A stretch of 64,000 nt of DNA from JAJZXY01 sp046706185 (lineage in GTDB: Archaea; Thermoplasmatota; Thermoplasmata; Sysuiplasmatales; Sysuiplasmataceae), in the NCBI GenBank assembly GCA_046706185.1, contig JBJKPR010000053.1, positions 15,098 to 79,097 on the forward strand, read 5' to 3'. Both the position numbers and the translations under genes were made by a program. The notes under the pieces are model-generated. The model made no database searches. It was not told where the DNA came from and was given only the letters and a program-made list of their open reading frames with translations. Below, piece after piece: positions 50,219-60,120 of the stretch (its first letter is position 1; each line of letters begins with the position of its first letter).

Positions 50219-52168
50219 ATGAGAATGCCGCTAGAGCATGGAAGTCAGCCGGGGGGTGCAGCCTCCGCATTTCCCTACATCGCCAGGAAGAGCCAGATAC
50301 GCATAATGAAGTCCGTTTTTGATGCGGTGACAGGCAGAAGGCATCTTGTTCTTGAGAGCCCGACCGGGAGCGGAAAGACAGCGAGCGTGCTCTCCTCCCT
50401 CGTGGAATGCAGGGGAGACAGAAAGATACTGTACCTCACAAGGACGAATTCGCAGCAGAAGCAGGTCATGAAGGAGCTGAGGATGATTGCTGGCAGGATG
50501 CCTGTCTTCGGCATTGCCATACAGGGCAGGAACAACAGCTGCCTGCTTGCCGACGAGGATGCTGAGATGAAGTCCGGCACACCGGAGGAGCTTTCGTCAT
50601 ACTGCTCCTATCTCAAGGAGAGGACAACGTCCGAAACGAGCGGCTGCACCTACTACTTCGGCCTGATGAATTCAAGCAGGAGCGAGCTTGCAGGCTGGAT
50701 GAAGAGGTCGATGCCGGACTCGGAAGAGCTTGTGAGGGAGTGCGGGAAAATGCGCATATGCCCGTACGAGCTGTCCAAGTCGCTACTCCCTGATGCGGAT
50801 GTGGTCACGGCGCCGTACATATACTTCTTTGACCCGTTCATAAGGAGGAGGCTGCTCGAATGGATGGCCACTCCGATAGAGAAGCTGATCGTGGTTCTTG
50901 ACGAGGCGCATAACCTGCCAGACTACCTGAGGGAGATAGAGAGCATCCGCTTCAGCACCAGGGCGGCCTCCGGCATGAGGAAAGAGGCGGAGGAGTACGG
51001 CGACCCCGAAGTCTGCCCCGGCATGAGCATAAGGGACATGTCCGAAACGCTGGAGGGAATAATAACCTCAATGGCAAAGGAATTCGTCCTGGATGAGGAC
51101 GGCCTCGTCCCGGAGACGGAGTTTGAAACTTCGCTGATGGAGGAGATGGGAGTAAACTCGAGGAGCTTCGCGACAATGATTGCGGTCCTGACCACGCAGG
51201 GGGATTTCATCCGTGACATGAAGCTGAAGAGCGGCAGGCTGCCAAGGTCATACATACGCTCGTTCGGCGACTTCATGCGCTTCTGGATAGAGGCCGAGCC
51301 GCAGCACTATGTCAAGCTCGTCAACGGCGGTGAAAACCCGTCGATCGAGGCATACTGCATGGACCCTTCGATCGCTGCAGCCCCCCTGCTGGACGCTTAC
51401 TCAAGCATTCACATGTCTGGTACAATGGGAAACCTGTCAGATTACTGCACGCTCCTCAATCTGCCCGGGAGCACGCTTGCCGTTTCCATACCTTCCGATT
51501 TCCCGCCTGAGAACAGGAAGCTGATTTATGTCGATGACGTGACGACGCGCTACGAGGTGCTATCGCACGATTCAGGCATGATCGCTGCAATCGCTGACAG
51601 GATTGTGGCTGTCTGCAGGGCCGCAAGGCGGAACACGATTGTCTTCCTGCCCTCCTACAGCCTGCTGGATTCACTCCTGTCGCTCGATATGGAAAGGAGG
51701 CTTGGGACAACTGTCCTTGTTGAAAGGAGGGAGATGAGCCAGGCGGGCCTCATGCAGAGCGTTGAGTTGTTCAAATCAAACAGGGGTTCGGTGTTTCTGT
51801 CGGTGATCGGCGGAAGGGTAAGCGAAGGGCTCGATTTCCCAGACGAAACACTGGAGATGGTCGTGATAGTCGGCATCCCGTACCCGAGGCCAACAGCAAA
51901 GCAGAGAGCGCTTGTCAACTACTACGACATACTGTACAGGAAAGGCTGGGACTACGCCGTCAGGAACCCTGCCGTAAGGAGGCTTCTCCAGGCTTCCGGC
52001 AGGATGATAAGGAGCGAGACTGACAGGGGGATAGCTGTTGTCCTCGACAGGAGACTTGCAAACTTCCGGGAGGTGAATGCCGAAGCAGTCAGCGACGCTC
52101 CGGCCGCCGTCGCCGCATTCTTTTCGCACGCAGGGCAGGGCGGTCAGGAAGAGAGGCTTAATAAGTGA
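50219..52168 (+). CDS. xpd: XPD/Rad3-family Fe-S DNA helicase
   Basis: A 649-residue superfamily 2, 5'-to-3' helicase of the XPD type, used in DNA repair. Walker A SPTGSGKT is at about residues 46-53 and the DEAH box in VVLDEAHNLPDY at about residue 229. Between them, cysteines in NNSCLLAD, SYCSYLKE, SGCTYYFG and ICPYEL supply the 4Fe-4S cluster ligands. The C-terminal motor has GGRVSEGLDFP and the QASGRMIR motif VI (LLQASGRMIRSETDRG). ATG 50219 or ATG 50225 is the start; the second is six bases from GGTGA. Confidence 0.93.
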   Translation: MRMPLEHGSQPGGAASAFPYIARKSQIRIMKSVFDAVTGRRHLVLESPTGSGKTASVLSSLVECRGDRKILYLTRTNSQQKQVMKELRMIAGRMPVFGIAIQGRNNSCLLADEDAEMKSGTPEELSSYCSYLKERTTSETSGCTYYFGLMNSSRSELAGWMKRSMPDSEELVRECGKMRICPYELSKSLLPDADVVTAPYIYFFDPFIRRRLLEWMATPIEKLIVVLDEAHNLPDYLREIESIRFSTRAASGMRKEAEEYGDPEVCPGMSIRDMSETLEGIITSMAKEFVLDEDGLVPETEFETSLMEEMGVNSRSFATMIAVLTTQGDFIRDMKLKSGRLPRSYIRSFGDFMRFWIEAEPQHYVKLVNGGENPSIEAYCMDPSIAAAPLLDAYSSIHMSGTMGNLSDYCTLLNLPGSTLAVSIPSDFPPENRKLIYVDDVTTRYEVLSHDSGMIAAIADRIVAVCRAARRNTIVFLPSYSLLDSLLSLDMERRLGTTVLVERREMSQAGLMQSVELFKSNRGSVFLSVIGGRVSEGLDFPDETLEMVVIVGIPYPRPTAKQRALVNYYDILYRKGWDYAVRNPAVRRLLQASGRMIRSETDRGIAVVLDRRLANFREVNAEAVSDAPAAVAAFFSHAGQGGQEERLNK

Positions 52169-52185
52169 CAGGCGGATGAACGCTC

Positions 52186-52749
52186 ATGTCCCTTCTCTGG
52201 TCCGTCGCAGACGCATTCTGGTTCTTCCTCCCGGCGATGCTGCCCAACACATCGGCCGCGATCTTCGGTGGTGGAACACCACTCGACTTTGGAAAGGTGT
52301 GGAGGGGAAAAAGAGTGCTAGGGGACGGGAAGACATGGAAGGGGCTGGTGGTCGGAATAGCATCGGGCGTTGTGCTCGGCTACCTTGAAAGCGTCATCTC
52401 AATACCGCTGAGCAGCCAGCTCGCGGGCGTGTTCACCCCCTCCCTCGAGATTCTTCCCACACTTCTTGCCCTCTCTTCAGGGTCCATGCTGGGCGACATA
52501 GCAGGAGCATTCTTGAAGAGGCGATGGGGGCTGGCACGGGGCGCGAGCGTACCGCTGCTCGACCAGTATGACTTCGCAGCAGGCGCACTCATCGTCTCCC
52601 TTGCTGTTTCGCCAGGCGTGACAGCCCGTTTCCTGCTCTCGGGGGAAGCGCTGGTGGGCTTCATTGTAGTTCTCGTGATCATATATCCACTGCACAGGCT
52701 GATCAACTACATAGGATACAGGAAAGGGCTGAAAAGTGTACCGTGGTGA
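52186..52749 (+). CDS. carS: CDP-archaeol synthase
   Basis: A 187-residue integral membrane enzyme (DUF46/CarS) that activates unsaturated archaetidic acid with CTP for polar lipid synthesis. The active-site region PLDFGKVWRGKRVLGDGKTWKG (about residues 31-52) is conserved, and SGSMLGDIAGAFLKRRWGLARG and LDQYDFAAGAL are family blocks. Four to five membrane helices are predicted. It lies 17 bp after XPD and its stop is just ahead of the pyrE start. It is a firm archaeal marker. Confidence 0.95.
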   Translation: MSLLWSVADAFWFFLPAMLPNTSAAIFGGGTPLDFGKVWRGKRVLGDGKTWKGLVVGIASGVVLGYLESVISIPLSSQLAGVFTPSLEILPTLLALSSGSMLGDIAGAFLKRRWGLARGASVPLLDQYDFAAGALIVSLAVSPGVTARFLLSGEALVGFIVVLVIIYPLHRLINYIGYRKGLKSVPW

Positions 52750-52753
52750 TAGA

Positions 52754-53293
52754 ATGGAACTGAAAGAAATGCTCAGGGAAAAAGGGGCCCTGATGTTTGG
52801 TGAATTCACACTCACATCAGGAAGGAAAAGCAGCTATTATGTCAACATAAAAAAGGCATATACGGACCCCGCCGTGCTCAGGCGCATAAGCGATGCAATG
52901 AGCCAGCATGTGCATGGAAGCAGGGTGGCGGGCGTTGCACTGGGCGCGATCCCGATAGTTGTGGCGGTGTCGCTCAACACAGGCAAGCCCTTCTCCATGA
53001 TAAGAAAGGAGGACAGGCAGCACGGCACATCAGCCAGGATAGAGGGGGAGATAGCTGCGGGAGAAGTGGTTGACATACTGGAGGACGTTACCACCACCGG
53101 GGGGAGCGTTGTTTCGGCAATCAGGGCAATCAGGTCCTCGGGCGGAAGCGTGGAGACAGTCATTGTCGTTGTGGACAGGGGGGAGGGGGCAGAGGAGGCA
53201 CTCGAGAAGGAGGGGGTGCGGCTCAAGGCGATAGTGACTGCTGCAGACCTCAGGAGAATGCTTGAAAGCAACTCTGCAGAGAAAACAGGATAG
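52754..53293 (+). CDS. pyrE: orotate phosphoribosyltransferase
   Basis: A 179-residue type I phosphoribosyltransferase that joins orotate to PRPP. Family parts are FTLTSGRKSSYYVNIKKAYTDP near the start, RKEDRQHGTSARIEG and the PRPP-binding motif VVDILEDVTTTGGSVVSAI (about residues 97-115; ILEDVTTTGGS). ATG 52754 is chosen because GGTGAT lies three bases upstream; the frame extends to 52736 inside carS. It is probably cotranscribed with carS. Confidence 0.95.
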   Translation: MELKEMLREKGALMFGEFTLTSGRKSSYYVNIKKAYTDPAVLRRISDAMSQHVHGSRVAGVALGAIPIVVAVSLNTGKPFSMIRKEDRQHGTSARIEGEIAAGEVVDILEDVTTTGGSVVSAIRAIRSSGGSVETVIVVVDRGEGAEEALEKEGVRLKAIVTAADLRRMLESNSAEKTG

Positions 53294-53356
53294 ATACCGG
53301 CGGTCCGGATTTTGCCGTTCAGGCACTGCCGAAAATCTTTAATGAATAGCGAATAC

Positions 53357-53368
53357 TATTTATATACA
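53357..53368 (+). promoter_or_regulatory. promoter of the RNA polymerase operon
   Basis: A TATA region ctatttatatac centred near 53362, 40 bp before the rpoH ATG, predicts transcription start around 53388 and a short leader carrying the GAGGTGTGAG ribosome-binding site. Confidence 0.55.
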
Positions 53369-53401
53369 TTATGTTTAGGATGCCTTTGGACGAGGTGTGA
53401 G

Positions 53402-53662
53402 ATGCCTGCTTTTAATATTTTAAATCATGAAATGGTCCCCGAGCACAGACTCGTCAGCGATGCGGAAGCTGAGAGGATTCTCAAGAAGTTCGGCATAACG
53501 AAGGAGCAGCTTCCGAAGATCAAGCTGACTGACCCGGCGATCAAGGTCCTCGAGGCGACGCAGAAGGAGAAAGAGGGGATCAGAGAGGGCATGATTGTGG
53601 AGATCACAAGGAACAGCAAGACATCAGAGAAATTTACCGCTTACAGGCTGATCACTAGGTAG
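53402..53662 (+). CDS. rpoH: RNA polymerase subunit H (RPB5 C-terminal homologue)
   Basis: An 86-residue subunit. Archaeal H matches the C-terminal domain of eukaryotic RPB5; the blocks ILNHEMVPEHRLVSDAEA, LPKIKLTDPAIK and a final EKFTAYRLIT are typical. ATG 53402 fits the family length, with AGGTGTGAG directly upstream; an in-frame start at 53312 would add 30 unrelated residues. It opens the polymerase operon; rpoB begins 33 bp after its stop. Confidence 0.95.
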   Translation: MPAFNILNHEMVPEHRLVSDAEAERILKKFGITKEQLPKIKLTDPAIKVLEATQKEKEGIREGMIVEITRNSKTSEKFTAYRLITR

Positions 53663-53695
53663 TCGATGCCTATACCCAGGTGCATGGTGATTTGA

Positions 53696-56600
53696 TTGAA
53701 AGAGTTGGTCGTGTCTTATTTCAAAGAGAGAAGTATTGTTAACCACCATATAGCGTCGTTCAACGATTTCCTGAGTTCATTCAACAACGCGAACAGCAGG
53801 ATGCAGAGGATCGTTGACAACGCCAGGATAAGCCCGGAGGATGTGGAGCGGGGCGTCATACGCCTTGACCCAGAAAAGACCGACGGGAAGGTTATTGAAA
53901 TCAGGATGGGCAGGAAAAGGGACGAGAAGACTGGCCTTGTCGACCCGCTTGCACGTCCGACGATAGAGGTTGGGAGGCCTGTTGTCAAGGAGGCAAACGG
54001 CGCGAGCCACACGCTACTTCCGATGGAGGCGAGGCTCAGGAACCTGAACTACATGGCGCCGATAAGGCTCTATTTCACTGTCATCGAGGACGGGATAGAG
54101 AGGGAGGCTGAACCTGTTCACATCGGGGACCTGCCCATTATGGTCAAGAGCAGGGCTTGCAACCTGACGAAGGAGAACATAATGGACGAGGCAACCGACA
54201 GGGATCTCACCAGCCAGGAGTACATAGCAAGACTTCAGGCTGAGGGAGAGGACCCGCTTGACCCCGGAGGATATTTCATAATAGGCGGGACTGAAAGGGT
54301 GCTCATCACACTCGAGGACCTCGCCCCGAACAGGGTGCTCGTCGAGTACAATGAGCGGTACGGAACGAAGATCCAGGTCGGGAAAGTCTTCTCGCAGAGG
54401 GAAGGGTACCGTGCTCTGACTGTTGTGGAAAAGAAGAAAGACGGCATTCTGATGGTAACCGTGCCTGCCGCATCGGGCCAGATCCCCCTTATTGTGCTCA
54501 TGAAGGCGCTGGGGATGGAGAATGACAACGAGATATACGAGGCAATATCCGGCGACCCCAGAATGGAGAACATAATATTCGCAAACATCGAGGACTGCCA
54601 GGACAAGAAGAACTATCCACCCAACGGCATTTTCACAAGAGAGGACGCTCTGAACTACCTTGAGAAGAAGTTCGCCACGGGCCAGGCGAAGGAGTTCAGG
54701 GTCAGGAAGATAGAGTCCATCATAGACAGGTCGCTGCTTCCCCACCTTGGCGATGCTGTGGAGGACAGGCTGAAGAAGGCAGTCTTCCTGGGCAGGATCG
54801 CGAGGAATGTGCTTGAACTCTCGCTCGGCATGAAGAGGGAGGATGACAAGGACCACTACTCGAACAAGAGACTGAAGCTTGCCGGCGACCTGATGGAGGA
54901 TCTTTTCAGGGTTGCATTCACGAACCTCATCAAGGACCTGAAGTACCAGCTTGAAAGGAGCGTTGCGAGGAAGAAGGACATCAAGATACAGAGCGCCATA
55001 AGGCCCGACCTCCTTACGCACAGGCTGCTACATGCGCTGGCCACGGGCAACTGGGTCGGGGGCAGGGCGGGAGTCAGCCAGCTTCTCGACAGGACATCCA
55101 ACATGAGCACTGTCAGCCACCTGAGGAGGATCACCAGCCCTCTGACAAGGTCACAGCCGCACTTCGAGGCCAGGGATTTGCACCCGACGCAGTGGGGCAG
55201 GCTCTGCCCGAACGAAACACCTGAAGGACAGAACTGCGGTCTTGTGAAGAACGCTGCACTGATAGTGGATGTGTCCGAGGGCATACCGGAGAGCGAGGTG
55301 ATAGCCCAGCTGAGGGACCTCGGAGTCAGGGAGGCCAAGCCCTCTGAAATGGTTCAGCAGACCAGGGTCTATGTCAACGGGGACCTCATAGGCGTTGCGA
55401 AGGAGGGCGAAAAGCTCGCAGCGGAGCTAAGGGAAAGGAGGCGCACAGGCAAGATATACGGCCAGCGCTCCCACGAGGTCAATGTCCACTACGACAGGAT
55501 CACGAACGACGTTTATGTCAACTCAGACGAAGGAAGGCTGAGGAGGGCACTCCTTGTTCTCAGGAACGGCACGACTGCACTGACATCGAGGGCAATCGAT
55601 GAGGTCAGGGAGGGAAAAAGGAGCTGGAGCGAGCTGATAAGGAGCGGCGCAGTGGAGTGGATAGATGCGGAGGAGGAGGAGGATGGCTACATTGCAGTCC
55701 AGCCGTACGGCCTCCCGCGTGCCTGCCCGCACTGCTCATCGGTCCTTTCGGTCGGTGGGGTCAGATGGACAAACATGGGAAGCGGTGAGCAGGATGCGCA
55801 GCTTGAATGCCCTTCCTGCCACAAGGCATTCGCCTCACAGCTGACAATGACCAGGGACCACACCCATCTGGAGATAGACCCGATGGTTGTACTCGGCGTC
55901 TGCGCCGGCCTCGTTCCCTATCCTGAACACAATGCATCTCCTAGGGTGACAATGGGTGCCGGAATGGCGAAGCAGTCGCTTGGCCTTGGCGCGTCCAACT
56001 ACAGGCTCAGGCCGGACACAAGGAGCCACCTGCTGCACTACCCCGAAAAGCCGCTCGTGCAGACAACGCAGATGCAGTTCACCAATTTCAACGAAAGGCC
56101 GGCAGGCCAGAACTTTGTCGTTGCGATTGTGTCACACTACGGCTACAACATGCAGGATGCCATCGTAATGAACAAGGGGTCCATAGAACGGGGCCTCGGG
56201 CGATCCTCCTTCCTCAGGAGCTACAGGACTGAAGAGCGCAGGTACCCGGGAGGGCAGGAGGACCACTTCGAAATACCGAGCCCGGACGTGAGAGGTGCCA
56301 GGGCCGATGTGGCATACAGCAACCTCGGCGACGACGGCCTGATTTCTCCTGAGACGTATGTCAATGGCGGCGATGTCCTAATAGGAAAGACATCACCGCC
56401 AAGGTTCCTCGAGGAGGAGACTGATTTCCTGACACCGCAGAAGAGAAGGGAGACGTCCATCACCGTCAGGGCGGGGGAGTCCGGGTTTGTTGACAGTGTT
56501 GTGCTTACGGAGTCCGAGAACGGCTCCAGGCTTGTCAGGGTGAAGGTGAGGGATGAGAGGATACCTGAGCTTGGTGACAAGTTCGCATCAAGGCATGGCC

Positions 56601-57313
56601 AGAAGGGCGTTGTTGGACTGATAGCACCGCAGGAGTCGATGCCTTTCACGTGCGACGGGCTCGTTCCTGACCTGATCATCAACCCGCACGGCATACCGTC
56701 CAGGATGACTGTCGCGCATGTGCTTGAGATGATCGGCGGCAAGGTTGGATCGCTGTCAGGCAGGTTTGTCGACGGGACTGCCTTCCAGGGGGAGAAGGAG
56801 GAAGCGCTGAGGAAGGAGCTTGAGGCGCTTGGCTTCAGGAACAACGGCCGGGAAGTGATGTACGACGGCGTCACGGGCAGAATGATACAGACTGAGATTT
56901 TCATTGGCGTGATCTACTACCAGAAGCTTCACCACATGGTGTCTGGCAAGCTGCATGTGAGAAGCAGGGGACCGATACAGATACTCACAAGGCAGCCTAC
57001 CGAGGGAAGGTCAAGGCAGGGCGGACTGAGGTTCGGTGAGATGGAAAGGGATACACTCATTGCGCACGGGGCAGCGATGGTGATCAAGGACAGGCTCCTG
57101 GACGAGTCAGACGGCACCTACCAGTATGTCTGCGGCAACCCCGATTGCGGCCACATAGCGTATGTGGACAGGAGGGGTGTCGTCAGATGCCCGGCCTGCG
57201 ACAACACGACCAACATACACCTGATACAGACGAGCTACGCCTTCCTTCTTCTGCTCTATGAGCTAATGTCGCTTGGTGTTGTAATGCGCCTTCAGCTGGA
57301 GGATTTGAGATGA
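53696..57313 (+). CDS. rpoB: RNA polymerase subunit B, undivided
   Basis: A 1205-residue subunit with half of the catalytic centre. It is one chain, unlike the B''/B' split of many methanogens and halophiles, which supports a thermoplasmatal origin. Seen are NLTKENIMDEATDRDL and the RPIQ-type C-terminal blocks, GDKFASRHGQKGVVG (clamp-forming, about residues 960-975) and DLIINPHGIPSRMT. Zinc ligands lie at CPHCSSVLSV/CPSCHK (about 677-710) and CGNPDCGH/CPACDN near the end. The TTG start has GGTGAT four bases upstream. It overlaps rpoA1 by four bases. Confidence 0.98.
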   Translation: MKELVVSYFKERSIVNHHIASFNDFLSSFNNANSRMQRIVDNARISPEDVERGVIRLDPEKTDGKVIEIRMGRKRDEKTGLVDPLARPTIEVGRPVVKEANGASHTLLPMEARLRNLNYMAPIRLYFTVIEDGIEREAEPVHIGDLPIMVKSRACNLTKENIMDEATDRDLTSQEYIARLQAEGEDPLDPGGYFIIGGTERVLITLEDLAPNRVLVEYNERYGTKIQVGKVFSQREGYRALTVVEKKKDGILMVTVPAASGQIPLIVLMKALGMENDNEIYEAISGDPRMENIIFANIEDCQDKKNYPPNGIFTREDALNYLEKKFATGQAKEFRVRKIESIIDRSLLPHLGDAVEDRLKKAVFLGRIARNVLELSLGMKREDDKDHYSNKRLKLAGDLMEDLFRVAFTNLIKDLKYQLERSVARKKDIKIQSAIRPDLLTHRLLHALATGNWVGGRAGVSQLLDRTSNMSTVSHLRRITSPLTRSQPHFEARDLHPTQWGRLCPNETPEGQNCGLVKNAALIVDVSEGIPESEVIAQLRDLGVREAKPSEMVQQTRVYVNGDLIGVAKEGEKLAAELRERRRTGKIYGQRSHEVNVHYDRITNDVYVNSDEGRLRRALLVLRNGTTALTSRAIDEVREGKRSWSELIRSGAVEWIDAEEEEDGYIAVQPYGLPRACPHCSSVLSVGGVRWTNMGSGEQDAQLECPSCHKAFASQLTMTRDHTHLEIDPMVVLGVCAGLVPYPEHNASPRVTMGAGMAKQSLGLGASNYRLRPDTRSHLLHYPEKPLVQTTQMQFTNFNERPAGQNFVVAIVSHYGYNMQDAIVMNKGSIERGLGRSSFLRSYRTEERRYPGGQEDHFEIPSPDVRGARADVAYSNLGDDGLISPETYVNGGDVLIGKTSPPRFLEEETDFLTPQKRRETSITVRAGESGFVDSVVLTESENGSRLVRVKVRDERIPELGDKFASRHGQKGVVGLIAPQESMPFTCDGLVPDLIINPHGIPSRMTVAHVLEMIGGKVGSLSGRFVDGTAFQGEKEEALRKELEALGFRNNGREVMYDGVTGRMIQTEIFIGVIYYQKLHHMVSGKLHVRSRGPIQILTRQPTEGRSRQGGLRFGEMERDTLIAHGAAMVIKDRLLDESDGTYQYVCGNPDCGHIAYVDRRGVVRCPACDNTTNIHLIQTSYAFLLLLYELMSLGVVMRLQLEDLR

Positions 57314-60120
57314 TTGCAAGGGGTGTTTCAAAGAGGATTTCCTCGATAAGGTTCGCTCTTCTGTCGCCTGAAGAGATAAGGAAAATGTCCGCCGTGAAAA
57401 TAATAACAGCCGACACATACGATGATGACGGCTTCCCGATAGACATGGGACTCATGGACCTGCACCTCGGCGTCATAGAGCCGGGACTCAGGTGCAAGAC
57501 GTGCGGCAGGAAGGTGGACGAGTGTCCTGGCCACTTCGGGCATATAGACCTCGCCATGAACGTAATACATGTCGGCTATGTCAAGGAGATCAAGAAGCTC
57601 CTTGATGCCACATGCAGGAAGTGCGGAAAGCTGCTCCTGACAAAGGAACAGACGGATGAGTTCAAGAAGAGCCTCGAGAGGGTCGAGGAGTTCGGGGGCG
57701 ACGTTGCAGACCTTGGCCTTGTAACTAAGGAGACGGTGAGGGAGGCGGCTTCCAAGGCAGTTTGCCCGCACTGCGGTGCGCCAAGGACAAAGATCACGCT
57801 GGACAAACCGACAAGCTTCAGGGAGGAAGGGCACAAACTGACGCCGAAGGAGGTAAGGGAGAGGCTGGAACGCATACCTGACGCGGACCTCATACCGCTT
57901 GGGCTTGACCCCGGGGTATGCAGGCCCGAATGGATGGTGCTGACTGCCCTTCCTGTCCCGCCGGTCACTGTAAGGCCCTCGATAACACTTGAATCAGGGG
58001 ACAGGTCGGAGGATGACCTGACTCACAAGCTTGTCGACGTGCTGCGAATAAACCAGAGGCTCAGGGAGAACAGGGATGCGGGAGCGCCTCAGCTGATAGT
58101 CGAGGATCTTTGGGAACTTCTGCAGTATCATGTCACAACATACTTTGATAACCAGACCTCTGGACTGCCGCCTGCAAGGCACAGGAGCGGCAGGCCGCTC
58201 AAGACGCTTGTCCAGAGGCTCAAGGGGAAGGAGGGGAGGTTCAGGTCCAACCTGAGCGGAAAGAGGGTCAACTTCTCTGCCAGGACAGTCATATCGCCCG
58301 ACCCGCTGATATCCATAAACGATGTCGGAGTGCCCGCCGAGGCAGCGAAGGAGCTCACAATACCGCTCACCGTCAGCCCGTACAACATCGACGCGCTGAA
58401 AGAGATGATCAGACGCGGCCCGGAGCCTGTGGCTGTCACGGGAGACGGGAAGGCCAGGTACCTTCCGGGCGTGAACTATGTCATAAGGCCGGACGGCAGG
58501 AGGATCAAGGTGACGGACAAGAACGCCGAGCAGGTCGCAGAGATGCTCGAGCTGAACTTCGTTGTCGAAAGGCATCTGACAGACGGAGACATCGTTCTTT
58601 TCAACAGGCAGCCGTCCCTTCACAGGATGTCCATGATGGGGCACCAGGTCCGCGTCATGCCGGGAAAGACATTCAGGCTCAGCCTGAGCGTCTGCCCGCC
58701 GTACAATGCTGACTTCGACGGGGATGAAATGAACCTGCATGTCCTTCAGAGCGAGGAGGCGAGGGCAGAGGCAAAGGTGCTCATGAAGGTTCAGGAGCAT
58801 GTCCTCTCCCCGAGGTTCGGCGGTCCTGTGATAGGTGCGATACACGACCACATCACGGGCGCGTTCCTGCTCACATACATGAACTCGATGTTCTGCAAGG
58901 AGGAAGTGATGATAATACTCTCGATGGTGAAGAGCCACCGCGAACTTCCAAAGCCGATCATGAATGACAGGGCGGGCAGGCCCTTGTGGAGCGGGAAGCA
59001 GCTCTTCTCCCTCATACTCCCGTCGACGCTCAACATGGCGTTCAAGTCGTCAATATGCGTGAACTGCGAGCCGTGCCTGTACGAGAAGTGCGAGTACGAT
59101 GCATATGTCCGCATAAAGGACGGGAGCTTCGAGGTGGGCACCATGGACGAAAAGGCAGTCGGTGCCTTCAAGGGGAAAGTCATTGACAAGCTCGCAAGGG
59201 ACTACGGCTCCGATGTGGTGAGGGAGTTCATAGACAACGTCACAAAGCTCGGCATCGCAGCAATAATGGTGAGGGGTTTCACCACAGGCATTGCGGACGA
59301 GGACATACCTGAGGAGGGAAAGGCGAGAATTGCGGGTTCGCTAGAAAGTGCTGTTGCAAGGGTGGAGGAGCTGGTAAGGCAGTACAAGACAGGCGAGCTG
59401 GAGCAGATGCCAGGCAGGTCGATGGAGGAGACCCTCGAGGTGGAAGTGATGAAGGTCCTCGGAAAGGCAAGGGACGGCGCCGGCGACATAGCAGGACAGT
59501 ACCTCGGTATGGAGAACCCGGCGGTCATAATGGCAAAGTGCGGTGCAAGGGGCTCGATGCTCAACCTTTCACAGATGGCCGGATGCATAGGCCAGCAGGC
59601 GGTCAGGGGCGAGAGGCTCTCCAGGGGATACTGGAACAGGACGCTCCCCCACTTCAAGCAGGGCGACCTGGGAGCGCAGGCAAGGGGGTTCGTCAAGCAC
59701 AGCTACAAGGACGGACTGACGCCAACCGAGTTCTTCTTCCACAGCATGGGAGGAAGAGAAGGCATTGTGGACACTGCTGTCAGGACATCCAGGTCAGGAT
59801 ACATGCAGAGAAGGCTGATCAATGCGCTCGAGGACATCAAGGTGACAGAGGACAGGACAGTGCGCAACACGGCCGATTCCATTGTGCAGGTGCTTTACGG
59901 CGAGGATGGTATAGACCCGTCCAGGAGCATTCAGGGCGACGCGGTTGACGTCGACGGCATACTGATAGAGGCGCTGGGAGACGAGGCGCAGATACTCGCA
60001 AAGATCGAGGAGAAGAGGACAAGCGCCTACGCCACGCTCGAGATGGACATGATGGAGGGGCAGGAGGAAGAGGAGGCCGAAGAGGTCGACTACGAAATCG
60101 GGGAAGGTGATGAGCAGTGA
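57310..60120 (+). CDS. rpoA1: RNA polymerase subunit A' (A1)
   Basis: A 936-residue N-terminal portion of the largest subunit. The catalytic magnesium motif NADFDGDEMNLH is at about residues 466-477, preceded by RQPSLHRMSMMGHQ. N-terminal zinc sites are in CKTCGRKVDECPGHFGH (about 59-75) and CRKCGKLLL/CPHCGAP. The trigger/bridge region GARGSMLNLSQMAGCIGQQ and FFHSMGGREGIVDTAVRTS are intact. The C-terminal tail is strongly acidic (EGQEEEEAEEVDYEIGEGDE). Start and stop overlap rpoB (ATGA) and rpoA2 (GTGA). Confidence 0.98.
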   Translation: MIARGVSKRISSIRFALLSPEEIRKMSAVKIITADTYDDDGFPIDMGLMDLHLGVIEPGLRCKTCGRKVDECPGHFGHIDLAMNVIHVGYVKEIKKLLDATCRKCGKLLLTKEQTDEFKKSLERVEEFGGDVADLGLVTKETVREAASKAVCPHCGAPRTKITLDKPTSFREEGHKLTPKEVRERLERIPDADLIPLGLDPGVCRPEWMVLTALPVPPVTVRPSITLESGDRSEDDLTHKLVDVLRINQRLRENRDAGAPQLIVEDLWELLQYHVTTYFDNQTSGLPPARHRSGRPLKTLVQRLKGKEGRFRSNLSGKRVNFSARTVISPDPLISINDVGVPAEAAKELTIPLTVSPYNIDALKEMIRRGPEPVAVTGDGKARYLPGVNYVIRPDGRRIKVTDKNAEQVAEMLELNFVVERHLTDGDIVLFNRQPSLHRMSMMGHQVRVMPGKTFRLSLSVCPPYNADFDGDEMNLHVLQSEEARAEAKVLMKVQEHVLSPRFGGPVIGAIHDHITGAFLLTYMNSMFCKEEVMIILSMVKSHRELPKPIMNDRAGRPLWSGKQLFSLILPSTLNMAFKSSICVNCEPCLYEKCEYDAYVRIKDGSFEVGTMDEKAVGAFKGKVIDKLARDYGSDVVREFIDNVTKLGIAAIMVRGFTTGIADEDIPEEGKARIAGSLESAVARVEELVRQYKTGELEQMPGRSMEETLEVEVMKVLGKARDGAGDIAGQYLGMENPAVIMAKCGARGSMLNLSQMAGCIGQQAVRGERLSRGYWNRTLPHFKQGDLGAQARGFVKHSYKDGLTPTEFFFHSMGGREGIVDTAVRTSRSGYMQRRLINALEDIKVTEDRTVRNTADSIVQVLYGEDGIDPSRSIQGDAVDVDGILIEALGDEAQILAKIEEKRTSAYATLEMDMMEGQEEEEAEEVDYEIGEGDEQ

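Noticed and set aside
54014..55021. Long open frame (335 codons) on the minus strand inside rpoB
   Set aside because: It is antisense to a certain gene, has no recognisable domain, and arises from the high-GC third-position pattern of rpoB.
57994..58938. Long open frame (314 codons) on the minus strand inside rpoA1
   Set aside because: Antisense to conserved polymerase sequence, with no promoter or protein-family features.
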